Below are positions 14,940-16,324 of a stretch of 16,324 nucleotides of DNA, one piece after another. The translations under genes were made by a program, and so were the position numbers. A model generated the notes under the pieces. It had not been told where the DNA came from. It made no database searches and was given only the letters and a program-made list of their open reading frames with translations. The stretch is from an uncultured Cloacibacillus sp. (GTDB taxonomy: Bacteria; Synergistota; Synergistia; Synergistales; Synergistaceae), in NCBI GenBank assembly GCA_900544635.1, contig UQVV01000014.1, positions 1 to 16,324 of the forward strand, given 5' to 3'. The stretch's first letter is position 1; every line of letters begins with the position of its first letter.

Positions 14940-15070
14940 GCAATTCATGCAGACTTATATTCTTTAAGCAAGCTCTCAAAAAGCTTAAAAACTTGAAATA
15001 GCGCGCAGCGTTGCGCCCGCGGCGCTTTTCGGCACGCAAGCATGAGCTCGCGGGACGGCGCGAACGCATC

Positions 15071-15098
15071 AAAAAAGCGCGGCATGACCTCGCCGCGC
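15071..15098 (-). terminator. Rho-independent terminator of the mscS-family gene
   Basis: On the minus strand the perfect 7-bp stem GCGCGGC/GCCGCGC with an 8-nt loop (GAGGTCAT) is followed directly by TTTTTT. It begins 27 nt after the stop codon of the channel gene. It separates that gene from the dcw unit. Confidence 0.85.
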
Positions 15099-15125
15099 CG
15101 AAATTGCGTGATTGTGTGAGATTTT

Positions 15126-16094
15126 CTAGCCGCGCTTCTCCTCCGCGCCGCCTCCCTGCTGCGGCGCGGAAGCCGCGGCTGCTGGGCGCAGCGGCTGCGA
15201 GCCGATGTAGTTGCTGACGGCGGGATAGGCGAACTTGATGCCAGCGGCGTTGTAGCGCGCGCGGAGCTCCTCGCGGAATTTGTAGCCTACCTTCCACTGA
15301 TAGCCGGGCGCGGTTTTTATGAGGCAGCGGAATTTTACGCCGTCGGATACGTAGTCCGTGATTCCGCTGAAGGAATATGGGCCGTATATCTGCGGGTCGC
15401 CGCTGTTCACGGTCTCCTCCGCTAGCGCGAGCATTATCTCCTTCGCCTTCGGGTAGTCGGCTTCGTAGGGTATCGTCACGTAGATAGCCGAGTACGACCA
15501 GTCCTTCGTGTAGTTGATGACGTCCTGTATAGTGCTGTTCGGTATCATGATGAGGTTGCCTTCGAGACTGCGTAGCCGCGTGAGACGCAGCGTGAAGAGC
15601 TCCACCGTTCCTTCGTAGCTGCCGATGCGCACCCAGTCGTTGACGTTGTACTGGTCCTCGACGACTATAAGCACGCCGTTGATTACGTCTTTTATGAGGC
15701 TCTGGGCCGCGAGCGATATGCCTAGTCCCGCGATTCCGATACCGGCGAGGACTGGGCGTATGTTGATGCCGACGGAGGCGAGCAGAGCGAAGCACATCGC
15801 GAGGCCGAGCGCGGCGCGCGCGAGCTGTGTCGTGAGCTGTCGCAGCGTCGCCATCCTGTATATGACCATGTCGCGGCGCGTCTCGTCCTTGCCGCGCATC
15901 GACTGCTTCGCGCGTTCTTCGGCAAGGCGGAAGAGGTGGCGCAGCACACGCTTCACAAAATTGTCCAGGAAGCACCAGAGGACGAGCGTAAAGACGACGA
16001 GCACTATCGTCGCCATGTTTTTCAGAATAAATTCCGCGAGCGCTTCGCCGTTTGCAAGCGGCGTGCGCATCATGATTTCAGTGAAAACCGACAA
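15126..16094 (-). CDS. MscS-family small-conductance mechanosensitive channel
   Basis: Inner-membrane channel that releases solutes on hypo-osmotic shock. It has 322 residues. A first membrane segment lies at about 22-44 (FILKNMATIVLVVFTLVLW), followed by a charged linker and a second segment at about 90-110. The pore helix region is PVLAGIGIAGLGISLAAQSL (114-133), then INGVLIVVEDQYNVNDWVRI (138-157) and LRSLEGNLIMIPNS (174-187), the beta-domain signature of the family. A Pro/Ala/Gly-rich tail ends in AEEKRG. Start: TTG at 16094 with GGAGG (16103-16107) 8 nt upstream; the in-frame ATG at 16073 lacks such a site. The gene has its own promoter and terminator and is not part of the dcw unit. The exact paralogue (MscS or YnaI/YbdG-like) is not assigned; with about three membrane segments it is the small type. 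Confidence 0.92.
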   Translation of the reverse strand: MSVFTEIMMRTPLANGEALAEFILKNMATIVLVVFTLVLWCFLDNFVKRVLRHLFRLAEERAKQSMRGKDETRRDMVIYRMATLRQLTTQLARAALGLAMCFALLASVGINIRPVLAGIGIAGLGISLAAQSLIKDVINGVLIVVEDQYNVNDWVRIGSYEGTVELFTLRLTRLRSLEGNLIMIPNSTIQDVINYTKDWSYSAIYVTIPYEADYPKAKEIMLALAEETVNSGDPQIYGPYSFSGITDYVSDGVKFRCLIKTAPGYQWKVGYKFREELRARYNAAGIKFAYPAVSNYIGSQPLRPAAAASAPQQGGGAEEKRG

Positions 16095-16101
16095 GATTCC
16101 C

Positions 16102-16141
16102 GCCTCCGTCTCTTCCCGTCGTTCTGCCGCCTATTATACCA
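16102..16141 (-). promoter_or_regulatory. Extended -10 promoter and ribosome site of the mscS-family gene
   Basis: On the minus strand TGG-TATAAT (16133-16141) is a perfect -10 hexamer with the TG extension. The -35 is poor; the nearest TTGCCG is 20 nt away. Transcription should start near 16126, leaving a leader of about 30 nt. It contains GGAGG at 16103-16107, 8 nt before the TTG start codon. Confidence 0.7.
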
Positions 16142-16167
16142 AAGCGCCGCGCGCAGGGCGGCAAACG

Positions 16168-16195
16168 AAAAAAACCGGCCGCGATGCGCAGCCGG
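16168..16195 (-). terminator. Rho-independent terminator of the right-edge gene
   Basis: On the minus strand CCGGCTGCG-cat-CGCGGCCGG makes a 9-bp stem with one U-G pair and a 3-nt loop, followed by seven T (16168-16174). It lies about 30 nt after the stop of the partial gene at the right edge and closes that transcript before the mscS promoter. Confidence 0.9.
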
Positions 16196-16226
16196 GCTTT
16201 GCGTTTCAAAAAATTTCCGCGTTTCG

Positions 16227-16324
16227 TTACTTCTTCGCCGCGTCCTGCTGCGCAGGCTCGGTTTCCTGCGGCGTCACGTCGCCCGATGCGGGTGCGGCGT
16301 TCTCCTCTGGGAGCTCAAGCTTCG
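16227..16324 (-). CDS. C-terminal end of an unidentified protein (cut by window edge)
   Basis: Only the last 31 codons and a TAA stop (16227-16229) are present. They read KLELPEEN, then AAPASGDVTPQETEPAQQ, then DAAKK. This is a Pro/Ala/Glu/Gln-rich, low-complexity, probably disordered tail without a domain. The reading frame is supported by the stop codon, the strong terminator just downstream and codon use like the neighbours. I do not recognise the family; such tails occur on many cytoplasmic and secreted proteins. The gene is co-directional with mscS but separated from it by the terminator. Confidence 0.6.
   Translation of the reverse strand, partial: KLELPEENAAPASGDVTPQETEPAQQDAAKK

Larger units (their letters stand above)
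14781..15070. other. Intergenic region upstream of mraZ, no gene seen
   Basis: The stretch between the MraZ boxes and the mscS terminator holds no convincing coding sequence on either strand. It is AT-rich from 14781 to about 15000 and GC-rich from 15001 on. It contains the candidate dcw promoter, the 16-bp palindrome at 14924-14939 and a looser inverted repeat TTTAAGC/GCTTAAA at 14963-14989 (13-nt spacer). There is also a short hairpin, GCGCA-gcgt-TGCGC, near 15001-15016. No tRNA or recognisable riboswitch was found. Confidence 0.6.

Noticed and set aside
15001..15016. GCGCA/TGCGC hairpin as a second terminator after the channel gene
   Set aside because: The stem is only 5 bp and is not followed directly by a T-run; the element at 15071-15098 already explains termination.
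14881..15975. Minus-strand open frame of 364 codons overlapping the MscS gene in another frame
   Set aside because: The MscS frame carries the conserved pore and beta-domain motifs; this one is an Arg/His-rich shadow that runs on into non-coding sequence.

Overview
The window is almost entirely a division and cell wall (dcw) gene cluster, read on the minus strand from about 14.74 kb down to the left edge. The order is mraZ, rsmH (mraW), ftsL, ftsI, murE, murF, mraY, murD, ftsW, murG, murC, murB, ftsQ and ftsA, the last cut by the window edge. Most genes overlap or lie within about 60 nt of each other, and no terminator is visible inside the cluster, so it probably forms one long polycistronic unit. 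Together the products make the peptidoglycan precursor (MurB, MurC, MurD, MurE, MurF, then MraY and MurG), polymerise it at the septum (FtsW with FtsI) and assemble the divisome (FtsL, FtsQ, FtsA). MraZ regulates the cluster, and RsmH methylates 16S rRNA.

The right end holds the control region and a separate gene. Upstream of mraZ is a 390-nt intergenic stretch. It contains a 10-bp-periodic array of GTGG boxes next to the mraZ start codon (very probably the MraZ operator), a candidate sigma-70-type promoter, a perfect 16-bp palindrome and the terminator of the next gene. That gene encodes an MscS-family mechanosensitive channel. It is insulated by its own extended -10 promoter and by terminators on both sides. 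The right edge holds the last 31 codons and the stop codon of a gene I do not recognise.

Organism: the gene order and the DAP-type MurE motif indicate a diderm-type, meso-DAP bacterium. The bulk of the window (about 1.7 to 16.3 kb) is GC-rich yet uses ATA heavily for isoleucine (10 of the first 16 Ile codons of murC, counted by hand). The overall protein style reminds me of Synergistota, but this is an impression and not a proof. The left 1.36 kb (ftsQ, ftsA) behaves differently: ATA is used once in 28 Ile codons, and the FtsA N-terminus reads like that of Desulfovibrionaceae. The change falls in or next to the 3' third of murB, which also carries a 40-nt island of 20% GC. Because gene order is conserved across this point, it could be an inter-phylum replacement of the distal dcw genes or a metagenome assembly chimera. 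This is the observation most worth checking.

I found no CRISPR, transposon, tRNA, rRNA or unknown defence-type system.
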